Assembly: GCA_902462155.1 (NCBI GenBank)
Contig: CABQAQ010000009.1
Location: 1-64,000 of the forward strand
Origin: an uncultured bacterium
GTDB taxonomy: Bacteria > Cyanobacteriota > Vampirovibrionia > Gastranaerophilales > Gastranaerophilaceae
Length of the DNA: 64,000 nt
Reading direction: 5' to 3'
A model generated the notes under the pieces. The model was not told the origin of the DNA. It searched no databases and saw nothing but the letters and a program-made list of their open reading frames with translations. Position 1 is the stretch's first letter; each line of letters opens with the position of its first letter. The position numbers were made by a program, and so were the translations under genes. Positions 54,947 to 63,577 of the stretch are shown piece by piece.

Positions 54947-56419
54947 GTGCCAGTCCAAGTTGAAGATGAAAGAATAATATTATATAGACATTTCTGTGAC
55001 TATGAATTATTAAAAATTTTTGTATCTGACATAAAATATAATTGTAATAATATAATTACGGAAGATGAAAAACAAAAAATCAAAATAAGACTATCCAAAT
55101 TAGGGAAATACAAAACGAGAAATTCAAAAGAAAAACCTAATGATGCAATAAATCATAGAATAAATACATTACAATATTGGATGTTCGGTTATAAGCATAA
55201 AGTAGGACGAGAATTGAAATTCATATTCAGCCCATTAGGGAACCTATTTTTAAAACATATTGATGATGACGAAAAACTAAAAAAAATTTTTGTTACAATG
55301 TTATTTGCAGTTCAATTTCCTCATCCAGGTAGCACCAATATGTCATCAGATTTTAATATATATCTCTTTAGAATTATTTTTAAGTTATTACTTGATAGTC
55401 GATTAGAGGGAAAGTTATATAACCAAGATTATGAATTATGTTTAGCATTTTTGAAAAACATTAATGCAACTTCATATGAAGAACTTGTGTCTACAATATT
55501 AAAAAATAGAAATTTGGCAGATAAGGATATTATTGATATCTTAAAATCAAAAGAACATACATACGTAAATAATGTATATGAGTGGGAGTATTATACCCAA
55601 AATTTATTACAAAGTATGGGAATTATAAATAAAACTGAAGGAACAACACTTTGTAAATTATTTCATCCAACAAAAAAAGAAACAACAAAACCAACCTCAA
55701 GGACTGCTCGTAGAGGTTTTATAACATTGAATTCTGAATTAATTTCATTTATTGCTTTATTGTTAGAAAATTATCATTATGATGAAATGCCATTGTGTTT
55801 AAATGATGAAGAGCGATTAGAAATTGACGTTATAAAAGAAATATATAGTTTTTACCCCAAAGAACTTTTAAATGAGATAGGTGACTATAATCCAATAATC
55901 GACGAATTATTGCAACTACCAAAATTAATTAAATTATATGCAGTAAACGAACAACAAGGAGATTGCTATAATTTTGAAGAAAAATTAGCAGAGGGTTTCA
56001 ATCAATTTTCTAATGTCGATGCTATATGGCGTGGTGGTGCTGGGAATACTGATGTTGAATGTATATATACGCATGAAAAAAGAGGAAAGAAATTCGCTGT
56101 TGATGGGAAATCTACAGCAAATAAATTATCATCTCTTAATGCAGGAAGATTAAGGGCTCATAGGAAAAAGATTGGGGGAAAATATACAATAGTTGTAACA
56201 CCCAAATATGTACCTGCCGTGAAACAAGATATATATGACGAACCAATAGTAATTATTACATCAAGCACATTCTCAGAGTACCTGTATAATTGCATATCCC
56301 ACAATGTTAGGGATATAGACTACACAGATTTTGATGAAATTATTATGAATAATTTAGGAACAGATGTAAGTAAAAAAATATCTGACTTAACATTGGAAAA
56401 ATTCGGAGCTTGTGCTTAA
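54947..56419 (+). CDS. probable type II (IIS-like) restriction endonuclease
   Basis: A 490-residue protein starting at GTG, with GGAGG just upstream, directly after methyltransferase 2. The C-terminal third has a PD-(D/E)xK-like arrangement: GNTDVECIYTHEK followed by KFAVDGKST (about residues 362-388), with D..DxK as candidate catalytic residues. The N-terminal two thirds are helical and probably bind the site. I cannot name the family; an AlwI-like type IIS enzyme is possible. Context is the strongest evidence. Confidence 0.75.
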   Translation: MPVQVEDERIILYRHFCDYELLKIFVSDIKYNCNNIITEDEKQKIKIRLSKLGKYKTRNSKEKPNDAINHRINTLQYWMFGYKHKVGRELKFIFSPLGNLFLKHIDDDEKLKKIFVTMLFAVQFPHPGSTNMSSDFNIYLFRIIFKLLLDSRLEGKLYNQDYELCLAFLKNINATSYEELVSTILKNRNLADKDIIDILKSKEHTYVNNVYEWEYYTQNLLQSMGIINKTEGTTLCKLFHPTKKETTKPTSRTARRGFITLNSELISFIALLLENYHYDEMPLCLNDEERLEIDVIKEIYSFYPKELLNEIGDYNPIIDELLQLPKLIKLYAVNEQQGDCYNFEEKLAEGFNQFSNVDAIWRGGAGNTDVECIYTHEKRGKKFAVDGKSTANKLSSLNAGRLRAHRKKIGGKYTIVVTPKYVPAVKQDIYDEPIVIITSSTFSEYLYNCISHNVRDIDYTDFDEIIMNNLGTDVSKKISDLTLEKFGACA

Positions 56420-56540
56420 GAATTAATCAACTATTTAAACAATATAATTGATGATTATTCTAATATAAACATTTGTTTAATACCTGTTTTTTAAATTTTT
56501 TATGTATATATTTGTTGAAAAATTTTTAAAAAGAAAACTT

Positions 56541-57050
56541 CTATTTACACTTAGAATTTTTAATCCCGTAATATGGATTGTGCCTTATGTAACCAAGTTC
56601 AAACGCATATTTTAAAATACTTCCAAGTAAAGTTACAGCATTACTGGCCGTTTTAGGTTTGTATTTTTCTTTCATTTTCTGCATAAAATCAACTATCATT
56701 TCATAAGTAATTTCGCAAATCTTTAAATCTCCAAAATATGGAATTAAATTATACTTCAACAATGATTTATAACCTTTAATTGTATTTTTTGTTAAAGTCT
56801 TATTTTCAATATAATCTTGAGCAACATTTTTAAAAATCAAATTTTCTTTTAAATTCAAATTAGGTCTTTTTATCAATTCAAATGTTTCAAAATCCGAAGT
56901 GCTTACATATCTATACAACCCTTGTTCAAAGACGATTTTATTACTGTTCAAAAGCCGTTCAAGTTTCGATTTGCAATCACACTCGGCAATCATTTCTATT
57001 TCATCAAGAGTAAATTCTTTTAAATGTTTTGCTAATTTTTCAATATTCAT
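56541..57050 (-). CDS. winged-helix plus integrase core-binding domain protein without catalytic domain
   Basis: A 169-residue protein. Residues 1-50 look like a small helical or winged domain. Residues about 75-165 match the SAM-like core-binding domain of tyrosine recombinases (YIENKTLTKNTIKGYKSLLK, NAVTLLGSILKYAFELGYIR, HNPYYGIKNS). No catalytic Arg/His/Tyr residues follow; the frame ends at 56541. Its ATG overlaps the MuB-like stop (ATGA), so it belongs to the transposition operon. It may guide target choice, or be a truncated integrase. Confidence 0.7.
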   Translation of the reverse strand: MNIEKLAKHLKEFTLDEIEMIAECDCKSKLERLLNSNKIVFEQGLYRYVSTSDFETFELIKRPNLNLKENLIFKNVAQDYIENKTLTKNTIKGYKSLLKYNLIPYFGDLKICEITYEMIVDFMQKMKEKYKPKTASNAVTLLGSILKYAFELGYIRHNPYYGIKNSKCK

Positions 57051-57727
57051 AATATTTGCTCCACGATTTCTTTTGTAATTTCCATTAAATTATTATCTTT
57101 CACAACTATTTCAAGTTGGTTTATTAGTTGCACAATTTGTCTAAACCTATTGTACTTTTTATGTATAAATTCAATCGCATCAGGGGTAAATGGAACTTCA
57201 GATAATTGGTCAAAAATTTGTTTTAAATCATTTATTGAAAAAGTTTCAAATTTTACGATTTCTGAAAATCTATCAAAAAGATGTTTATACCGTTCCAACT
57301 TTTTGAGAGCCAAACCCATACCTACAAAAATTATTGGGCAATCTGTTTCATCGTGAATATCTCTCAAAATTTCTATCGTTTTTAAGTTATTTATCAAATA
57401 ATCAATTTCATCAACAATAATCAGTTGAGGTTTTTGTTTTAATTTTTGAACTATCAAATTAAAATTATCTGACGTCAAATATCTTGGAATTTCGTCCATT
57501 TCTTTTGCAATTTCTTCCAATAACCAACGTCCTGTCATCAAATTTGTCGCTCTCAAATATATCGCATCATATTTGCAAGCAAGCCATAAAGCCGTTTGAG
57601 ATTTTCCTAATCCAGGTTCGCCATAAATGAGTCCCATTTTAGGAATATTCTTTGGTTTGTTTAACAAATTTACAACTAGACCGATAAAGTTTTTCACGTT
57701 AGTTGTTTTAACAAAAATTCTATTCAT
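57047..57727 (-). CDS. MuB/TniB-like AAA+ transposition ATPase
   Basis: A 226-residue ATPase with Walker A GLIYGEPGLGKSQTALWLA (about residue 37), Walker B QLIIVDEIDYLI (about 105) and IFVGMGLALKKLERY sensor region. It resembles MuB/TniB/IstB-like target-DNA binding ATPases, which activate DDE transposases and choose target DNA. Its ATG overlaps the transposase stop by eight bases. No extra N-terminal HTH is present as in MuB (312 aa). Confidence 0.87.
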   Translation of the reverse strand: MNRIFVKTTNVKNFIGLVVNLLNKPKNIPKMGLIYGEPGLGKSQTALWLACKYDAIYLRATNLMTGRWLLEEIAKEMDEIPRYLTSDNFNLIVQKLKQKPQLIIVDEIDYLINNLKTIEILRDIHDETDCPIIFVGMGLALKKLERYKHLFDRFSEIVKFETFSINDLKQIFDQLSEVPFTPDAIEFIHKKYNRFRQIVQLINQLEIVVKDNNLMEITKEIVEQIL

Positions 57728-59423
57728 AAAGTAATTTATACTCCTTGCTATTTTTAAACTCTATTATCCAAGAATTATTTGGATCGTTTTTCACTAAATA
57801 CTCATATTTTTCTGAGTTATTCTTAAATATTTTTTGAACACATTTTGAACGTATTTTGAATTCTGTTTGAACAAGATTTGAATTTTCTTCTATCATTTTG
57901 GTTTCTAAAAATTTTGTTTCATCATTTGAAAGATATGCCTTTACTGCTTTTATTGTTTTCTTATGCAATTTTCGTTGTTTTACAATTTTTTGTTTGTAAT
58001 CTTCAAAATCAGTAACCGTACCTAACAATTTTGCCATTGGGTGAGTTTCGGTAACTCGTCCTGCCGTACATAAGTATTCACCTTTTATTGTATAAACTTT
58101 GATACTTGTTAAATCAAAAAGGTTGTATTTGATTAGCACTTTGCTTTTGAATCCGTAAAGCCGTTCATCAAAATAATCACAGTTTAAAAATCTGATTCCA
58201 TTTCTCTGAATTGTTTTAACTTCAGTTGCAAGCATCAAATCGTCAAGTAAATTAATATCTACATTTTGTTGCTTTCTACTTTCTAAAACTCCTGCTATTG
58301 TTTTATCTGGTGCATTCGGACAAGGTTGAGAATTTTTAAAATTCAACCACATTTCTATCATTTTTATCGCTTCATCAACTGTTGAAACATAGTTGTTATG
58401 TAACGTAGAGTGTAATTTTTCATTTCTCATCATATAGGCGGGCTTATTGTCTATACTTGAACCTACATAACTTGGCAATAATTTTTCAAAACCCTCTTGA
58501 AATTCTTTAAAAAATCTTTCAATAACTTTTGCTCTTGCATTATATGGTCTTGCAAATACTGTTTCTATTCCGAGTTTTGAGTAAAGTCCATTAAAACCAA
58601 GTTCAGAGAAGCCTTTATCATTTGTAAAATATTTCGCTCTGAACGCTCTACCATTATCTTGGTAAACAATTTTAGGAATCATATCTAAATTAATAATGGC
58701 ATTTCTTAATGCACTTGCAATACATTGGGTATTTTCTTCTAACATAATTTCATAACCAACAAGTGCTGTTGATTTCCAATCAAGAAATCCTACTAATGTT
58801 GCTCTTGAGGGTTTACCTGTAAAAGGATTAATTACATTAAAATTTAGAACGTGTCCGTCAGCAACTAGAATATCTCCGACTTCTAATAGTGAAGTATCTC
58901 GTTTAATATATGGTTCAACTTTATCTGAAAGTGCTTTTTCACCATCTCTAGCCAAAATCCATTTATCATAATTATTGTTTTTGAACCAATTTGCATAACG
59001 TCTAAATGTCGCATCAGTTGGAATAAAATTTTGTCCTTGCTGTTGGAGTTTGTATTTAGTTAATGCAATGGCTTTTCCGATACAAATTCTATTTGGGTGC
59101 AAAAGTAAACCCATAAATATTTTAATTTCTTCATCTGTTAATATAGTGCGATACTCATTGACTTTTGAGTATTTGTATTGAGGAATTAATTTTGTGTAAT
59201 CTTCAGTTCCATTGAGAATTGTGTTCCAACGGTGCAAACTGCCACGAGATATTTTACCTAGAATCTCAAATAGATTAGAATTTGAAGTATTATGTAATTT
59301 TACAAAATCATAGTCCGCTTGGAGTTTGTTTTCAGATTTTCTTCTAAATTCTTTCCATTGGTTTAGCAAATCTAATCTTGCTAACGCTATCTTCTTTGAT
59401 TTTTCTGGAGTGAATTCTGCCAT
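57720..59423 (-). CDS. Mu-like (rve-family) DDE transposase
   Basis: A 567-residue transposase. An N-terminal helical DNA-binding region (about 1-170) precedes the catalytic core: first Asp in ILVADGHVL (about 188), second in YQDNGRAFRAKYF (about 257), Glu in AKVIERFFKEF (about 302). A Mu-transpos_C-like beta domain follows (LLIKYNLFDLTSIKVYTIKG region), then a charged C-terminus, where MuA-type enzymes bind the ATPase. Start ATG 59423 has AAGGA upstream. MuA is 663 residues. Confidence 0.9.
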   Translation of the reverse strand: MAEFTPEKSKKIALARLDLLNQWKEFRRKSENKLQADYDFVKLHNTSNSNLFEILGKISRGSLHRWNTILNGTEDYTKLIPQYKYSKVNEYRTILTDEEIKIFMGLLLHPNRICIGKAIALTKYKLQQQGQNFIPTDATFRRYANWFKNNNYDKWILARDGEKALSDKVEPYIKRDTSLLEVGDILVADGHVLNFNVINPFTGKPSRATLVGFLDWKSTALVGYEIMLEENTQCIASALRNAIINLDMIPKIVYQDNGRAFRAKYFTNDKGFSELGFNGLYSKLGIETVFARPYNARAKVIERFFKEFQEGFEKLLPSYVGSSIDNKPAYMMRNEKLHSTLHNNYVSTVDEAIKMIEMWLNFKNSQPCPNAPDKTIAGVLESRKQQNVDINLLDDLMLATEVKTIQRNGIRFLNCDYFDERLYGFKSKVLIKYNLFDLTSIKVYTIKGEYLCTAGRVTETHPMAKLLGTVTDFEDYKQKIVKQRKLHKKTIKAVKAYLSNDETKFLETKMIEENSNLVQTEFKIRSKCVQKIFKNNSEKYEYLVKNDPNNSWIIEFKNSKEYKLLYE

Positions 59424-59455
59424 GTGTTAATTCCTTTTCACTAACACATTCGTCA

Positions 59456-59503
59456 CTCTTGTTATGGCAAAAATCAAGTCTAAATCCCAATCTCAGAGAT
59501 AAT
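59456..59503. repeat. 48-bp upstream repeat, copy 1 (with palindrome)
   Basis: Directly repeated at 59991-60038, with 36 or so of 48 positions identical. Both contain the palindrome ATCTCAGAGAT (59490-59500 and 60024-60034). They lie upstream of the transposase gene and of the HTH gene respectively, so they look like operator or promoter sites for coordinated control. Confidence 0.6.
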
Positions 59504-59513
59504 TCGACACAAT

Positions 59514-59939
59514 TTAATATGTACCATTCCAACCTAAAATTTCGCTATTAATTTCTTCAATGACATCTGGAGTTAAAAACTTTACAGATTTCTTTTTAGG
59601 TGAAAAATTATCCAAATTTTTCGTTTGTCCTTTTTCTTCTTTATTTATAATTTTAATAATATTTTCTAAAGCACAAATTTCATGTTTATTCAAAATTCTA
59701 TTATTATCTATATCGACATTTAATTTCGTAAGAAGTTTTGTTCCAATGTTATAAATATCATCAGCAAATTGTTTTGAAAAATCTTTTATTCTAACAATAT
59801 GGTTGTCCCATTTGTATTTCTTTTTCCAGTTAAAAATAGTTCTGCGTGAGATATTTAATTTTTCAGCAATCATTTCTGGACTTAAATTTTCAACACAATA
59901 TAATTTTTCTGCATCATGGAGTAAATGTAATTTGTTCAT
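59514..59939 (-). CDS. helix-turn-helix protein opening the transposition operon
   Basis: A 141-residue protein with an N-terminal HTH (LSPEMIAEKLNISRRTIFNW, about residues 18-37). The rest is helical and basic. The pattern resembles DUF1804/terminase-small-subunit-like proteins in Mu-like phages and transposon HTH regulators. It is upstream of the transposase by about 90 bp and probably represses or assists transposition. The start ATG is at 59939. Confidence 0.7.
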   Translation of the reverse strand: MNKLHLLHDAEKLYCVENLSPEMIAEKLNISRRTIFNWKKKYKWDNHIVRIKDFSKQFADDIYNIGTKLLTKLNVDIDNNRILNKHEICALENIIKIINKEEKGQTKNLDNFSPKKKSVKFLTPDVIEEINSEILGWNGTY

Positions 59940-59990
59940 TTAAAACCCTTTTAAACCTTGTTTAAAGACCTTTTGCAATGACATTAATTG

Positions 59991-60038
59991 CTCTTGTTTC
60001 GGCAAAAGTCAAGTGTCATCTCTATCTCAGAGATAATC
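59991..60038. repeat. 48-bp upstream repeat, copy 2 (with palindrome)
   Basis: See 59456-59503. On the minus strand it holds TTGACTTTTGCCGAAACAAG, a possible -35 region for the HTH gene, next to the ATCTCAGAGAT palindrome (60024-60034). Confidence 0.6.
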
Positions 60039-60065
60039 TTTAGCATCTCAAAATATATGTAAAAA

Positions 60066-60284
60066 TTTTACTTGCACTAAATTTACTTGGCTAAAACCAA
60101 ATATATTGGCAATAATTGGTAATTAATTTTAAAAAAGATAAAATTTCGGTGCAAATAATTGCTAAATTAGTGCAGATAAAGTTTAATAAGTGCAAGTAAA
60201 TCTCAATCTTTCAAAAACGCCTCAAAGCCTAATATATTTGAATATTTACCCCAAAACTCCAATCTCACACTTGCACTTAATTTA
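60066..60284. promoter_or_regulatory. right-end transposase binding-site array
   Basis: Five copies of a TTTAYTTGCACTAAATTTA-like motif: 60066-60085 (+), 60141-60160 (-), 60161-60180 (-), 60181-60200 (-), 60264-60284 (+). The three minus copies have GTGCA at 60149, 60170 and 60190, spaced 20-21 bp (two helical turns). The set lies between the HTH gene and the element end, as MuA sites do in Mu. Binding itself is inferred. Confidence 0.65.
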
Positions 60285-60320
60285 TAAAGAGAGTAATTTT
60301 AAAATTTATTATTTTAAATG

Positions 60321-60345
60321 TCAGACATTATTAAACTAAGTGTCT
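60321..60345. repeat. candidate right terminal inverted repeat
   Basis: Positions 60328-60345 read TTATTAAACTAAGTGTCT, the inverse of 50348-50365 with one mismatch, 22 bp before the tRNA-Ser gene. TGTCAGACA at 60319-60327 is a local palindrome. It marks the probable right edge of the accessory region. Confidence 0.45.
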
Positions 60346-60366
60346 AGTTATAAAAAAATAAAAGAA

Positions 60367-60456
60367 CGGAGAAAGTGGGATTCGAACCCACGATGCAGAT
60401 TACTCCACATAACACCTTAGCAGGGTGCCGCCTTCAGCCGACTCGGCCATTTCTCC
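60367..60456 (-). tRNA. tRNA-Ser(GCT)
   Basis: Acceptor stem GGAGAAA / TTTCTCC with discriminator G. The anticodon loop CTGCTAA gives GCT; a long variable arm and GGTTCGAATCC T loop are present. Its 3' end faces the accessory region, 22 bp away, so it is a possible old attachment site, but no duplicate 3' end is visible. Confidence 0.93.
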
Positions 60457-60606
60457 AACTTAACTATATAATACCAGAATATTATTTTTTTCACAAGCTT
60501 TTATTTTTTATTTTTTATTACCGTATTATACTACCCAGTTTCGCAGTTTACACATATATATCATTTATTATATAATCACAACATCTAAAATAGAAAGGAT
60601 TATATT

Positions 60607-60930
60607 ATGTCAAATGCTATTGAGGTGAATGATACAACATTTGAAAATAACGTATTAAAATCAAATGAATTAGCTGTAGTAGATTTTTGGGCACCTTGGT
60701 GTGGACCTTGCAGAAAATTAAGTCCGGTAATTGATGAATTAGCCTCAGAATTCCAAGGTAAAATTAATATTTACAAACTTAATACAGATGAAAATCTTAA
60801 AACAGCAAAAGAATACTCTATAAGTGGTTTACCTAGTATTTTAATATTTAAAAATGGTCAGGCTGTCGAAAGACTTGTAGGTCTTATGCCTAAATCAACT
60901 TTAGTCAATAACATTCAAAAACATTTATAA
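60607..60930 (+). CDS. trxA: thioredoxin
   Basis: A 107-residue thioredoxin with the active site WAPWCGPCRK (about residues 27-36), the cis-proline in SISGLPSILIF and G at LVGLMPKS. It reduces cytoplasmic disulfides and supports ribonucleotide reductase. It has an AGAAAGGA ribosome-binding site and TATAAT near 60569-60574, and is monocistronic. Confidence 0.96.
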   Translation: MSNAIEVNDTTFENNVLKSNELAVVDFWAPWCGPCRKLSPVIDELASEFQGKINIYKLNTDENLKTAKEYSISGLPSILIFKNGQAVERLVGLMPKSTLVNNIQKHL

Positions 60931-60938
60931 TATTTCCT

Positions 60939-60961
60939 AGCGACTAAAATAGTCGCTTTTT
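60939..60961 (+). terminator. intrinsic terminator after trxA
   Basis: Eight-base-pair stem AGCGACTA / TAGTCGCT with a three-base loop, followed by four Ts. Confidence 0.85.
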
Positions 60962-61001
60962 AATTCATTATTTAACTATTTTTCATATAAATATATAGTT
61001 G

Positions 61002-62258
61002 TTATTTAGATTTATTCATATAATTTTCACTCATTAAAAGAGCAAAAAATTCTGTAATATTGAGAATTTTTGAAGATTTATTTGTTTCTATAAGAGCAGA
61101 TTCTAATCCAATTTGACAAGCAGGACAAGAGGTAAGAATAAAATTATAATGTTTATTGATATTTATAAGCTTATTTTTAGTTAAAGCTGATGATATAACA
61201 GGGTGTCTAAATCCAAAATCACCAGCAAAACCACAACATTGATCATAATTTGGCATGCGTTCATAAGATGAATCTAATAAGTCTGAAATTATAAGTTCTG
61301 TATTTTTTTCACCATGACAAGGTAAGTGATAGGTAATACCAATTAATACCGATAAATTTTCTTTAATTAGAGTTTTTATTTGATTTTTATGCATAATTAA
61401 AAATTCTGTAAAAGATATAAGCTCTATATTAAAAGAATCTAAAGTAAATATTTCTTTGTATAGATTAAAAGTATTTTTACAAGTATCACAGTCGAAAATT
61501 ATATATTTTGCATTTTTGGGAATAAGATCAAGGTTCTTTTTTGCAATTTTTTTAAAATAATCTAAATTACCGGAGTAATAAGATGAAACAGAACAACAAT
61601 GAAATTGTGGTTCCATAATATTATCATACCCTAGCTTTTTAAAAATAAAATATGCAGCATTTTTTGAAGAGTCATTGATATTCTTATTAAAACAACCTGA
61701 AAAGAATATAAAATCTTCTTGTTTATATTCTTTATTTTTATAATCTGAAGTTGATGTTATTATGTCATTTTTCTTTTTTAAATCAAAATTTTTAAAGCTT
61801 ATTTTACTTAATAATAATAACTTTTTACCTAAAATGCTTAAAGATAAAGGCTTATAAAAAAAAAGTAAAATTTTATTTAAATAAGATATTCTTAAAATAA
61901 AAAATATAACTTTTGCTATTTTAAATTTTAAAGTCCTAAAAATACAACTTAATTTTTCTATACAATTATTAGAATTGCTCTTCATATAAAATCTAAAAGC
62001 AGCAAAAATTTTTTTTATATCAATATGGCTAGGACAAAAATTTTTACAAGCATTGCAATTAAGACATAATTCAAAATATTTTTTAAACTTTTTAGGATCT
62101 TTTATCTTATTTGTTAATATCCCAATTAAGAAATTAAACTTACCTTTTGAGGCTAAACATTCATTTTTAAATTCTTTATAAATAGGACAGACACTTTGGC
62201 ATAAACCACATCGTGAACACTTGTAAATATCTTTTTCATATTTTTTTAACTCTTCCAT
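61002..62258 (-). CDS. GlcF/heterodisulfide-reductase-type iron-sulfur protein
   Basis: A 418-residue protein with two 4Fe-4S motifs, CSRCGLCQSVCP and CLNCNACKNFCP (about residues 15-75), and two CCG domains (FHCCSVSSYY and DQCCGFAGDFG, plus SCPACQIGLE). This is the plan of glycolate/lactate oxidase subunit GlcF or LutA-like proteins, which pass electrons from a flavin subunit. GlcD/E partners are not adjacent. It is convergent with trxA. Confidence 0.85.
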   Translation of the reverse strand: MEELKKYEKDIYKCSRCGLCQSVCPIYKEFKNECLASKGKFNFLIGILTNKIKDPKKFKKYFELCLNCNACKNFCPSHIDIKKIFAAFRFYMKSNSNNCIEKLSCIFRTLKFKIAKVIFFILRISYLNKILLFFYKPLSLSILGKKLLLLSKISFKNFDLKKKNDIITSTSDYKNKEYKQEDFIFFSGCFNKNINDSSKNAAYFIFKKLGYDNIMEPQFHCCSVSSYYSGNLDYFKKIAKKNLDLIPKNAKYIIFDCDTCKNTFNLYKEIFTLDSFNIELISFTEFLIMHKNQIKTLIKENLSVLIGITYHLPCHGEKNTELIISDLLDSSYERMPNYDQCCGFAGDFGFRHPVISSALTKNKLININKHYNFILTSCPACQIGLESALIETNKSSKILNITEFFALLMSENYMNKSK

Positions 62259-62333
62259 GTTTATTAATATACCACAGGAATAAAATTTATTTTTAATGTA
62301 TTATTTTTTATTTATGTTTTATAATGTAATATT

Positions 62334-63545
62334 ATGAATGAAAAACAATTATTATCGGATCTGACATCTAAAAATACTACGTGTGCGATGGTCGCTATTG
62401 AGCATATGGTAAATAATAAAGATTGCAAATTATATTCTCTTCTTGCAGATAAGTTTGACTCTCTTTATGATTTTGTACAAGATAATTTCCAAAAAAGATT
62501 AAATAAGATAGTCAATAGTAAAAATTATTTAAATTTGTTAGAATTTTTTAAGTACTACTCATTTAATTTAGATAAAATTTTAATTGAAAGCCTTTTAAAA
62601 TTTGCAAACCAAGACTTAACAGATATAATTTATGGAATGTTAGAAACAGGTAATGAGGTACAAAAAACATATTGTGCAAAATATTTTGAATATATTCCAG
62701 ATACAGTTGCAATTGATTTATTAAGAGAGAATGCTTTTTCTGATTATGAGCCTTTAAGTATAAATTGCTCGTTAGCTCTTAGAAAAATGAATGATGATAT
62801 ATTCAAAAACAAGCTTATTGAATTATTAAATAGTAATGATGATTTTGAATCATTAAAGGCTATAAAACTTCTTACAAATTTTGCAGATGAAAATATTTTA
62901 AATAAACTATTTCAAATATTTCAGAAGTCAAAATTAAAAGAAAATATAGCAGGAGAAATAATCTACTTTAAACCAATATTTGAAATTATAAAAAGAGATT
63001 ATATTGAAGGTATAATTTATTTTAACAGTATTATAGATGGTCTTGGAGAAATTTTATCAATATCAGAATTATATAATTATCAGATCTATGAAGTATTAAA
63101 TTATTTAATAGAAAATAAGCCTAACGATATATATGCTTGTAATATAATATTAAAGACTAAAAATAAAATATCTGATTTATATAATAATGAGGAATATATA
63201 TATGATGAAAGTAAAGAAATTAAAGATGAATTAAAAAATATATTTGAACTATTAAATAACAAGAGTTCGGAATTTTATAATGAGAAAAAAAGAATTATTT
63301 CTAAAAATTTAAAAGAAAGTAAAGATCTTTTATTAACAGCATTAGAGAATATAAAAAATTATAAAATAACCTCAAGTAAAGAAAATTTAATTAGCTTATT
63401 AACCCAAGAAAATGATATAATCAAAACAGAGATTGTGCATATATTAAAAGAATTTGGATATTTAAATAATATAAATAAAGAAGAATTATTAAAAAGTATA
63501 AAAAATAATACATTGAAAGTAATTGTTGAAAATGATTTTTTCTGA
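62334..63545 (+). CDS. HEAT-like repeat protein of unknown function
   Basis: A 403-residue acidic, all-helical protein. Repeats such as YEPLSINCSLALRKMNDDIF and LIELLNSNDDFESLKAIKLL resemble degenerate HEAT/armadillo units over residues about 10-220; a coiled coil follows. No signal or membrane segment. It lies 32 bp upstream of lptB on the same strand, suggesting cotranscription and an envelope-related role, which is only inferred. Confidence 0.6.
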   Translation: MNEKQLLSDLTSKNTTCAMVAIEHMVNNKDCKLYSLLADKFDSLYDFVQDNFQKRLNKIVNSKNYLNLLEFFKYYSFNLDKILIESLLKFANQDLTDIIYGMLETGNEVQKTYCAKYFEYIPDTVAIDLLRENAFSDYEPLSINCSLALRKMNDDIFKNKLIELLNSNDDFESLKAIKLLTNFADENILNKLFQIFQKSKLKENIAGEIIYFKPIFEIIKRDYIEGIIYFNSIIDGLGEILSISELYNYQIYEVLNYLIENKPNDIYACNIILKTKNKISDLYNNEEYIYDESKEIKDELKNIFELLNNKSSEFYNEKKRIISKNLKESKDLLLTALENIKNYKITSSKENLISLLTQENDIIKTEIVHILKEFGYLNNINKEELLKSIKNNTLKVIVENDFF

Positions 63546-63577
63546 TAAAATATAAATTTATTTAAGAGAGTGATTTT

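Larger units (their letters stand above)
35300..60345. mobile_element. composite integrated region between tRNA-Leu and tRNA-Ser
   Basis: About 25 kb of phage and transposon genes: two integrases of different types, an S24 repressor, a P2/Mu-type tail module, toxin-antitoxin remnants, restriction-modification, and a Mu-like transposition operon. No capsid, portal or terminase is recognisable. Several genes are truncated or frameshifted. I see it as at least three mobile elements stacked and decaying, not one intact prophage. Confidence 0.75.

Noticed and set aside
59344..59532. 62-residue ORF between the HTH and transposase genes
   Set aside because: Overlaps the start of the transposase in another frame and covers the upstream repeat; no independent support.
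35300..60345. Intact prophage or complete tailocin
   Set aside because: No capsid, portal, terminase large subunit or lysis genes, no tail fibre, and damaged sheath, D, V and J genes.
60375..60575. ORF running through tRNA-Ser on the plus strand
   Set aside because: It is only the antisense of the tRNA gene and has no ribosome-binding site.
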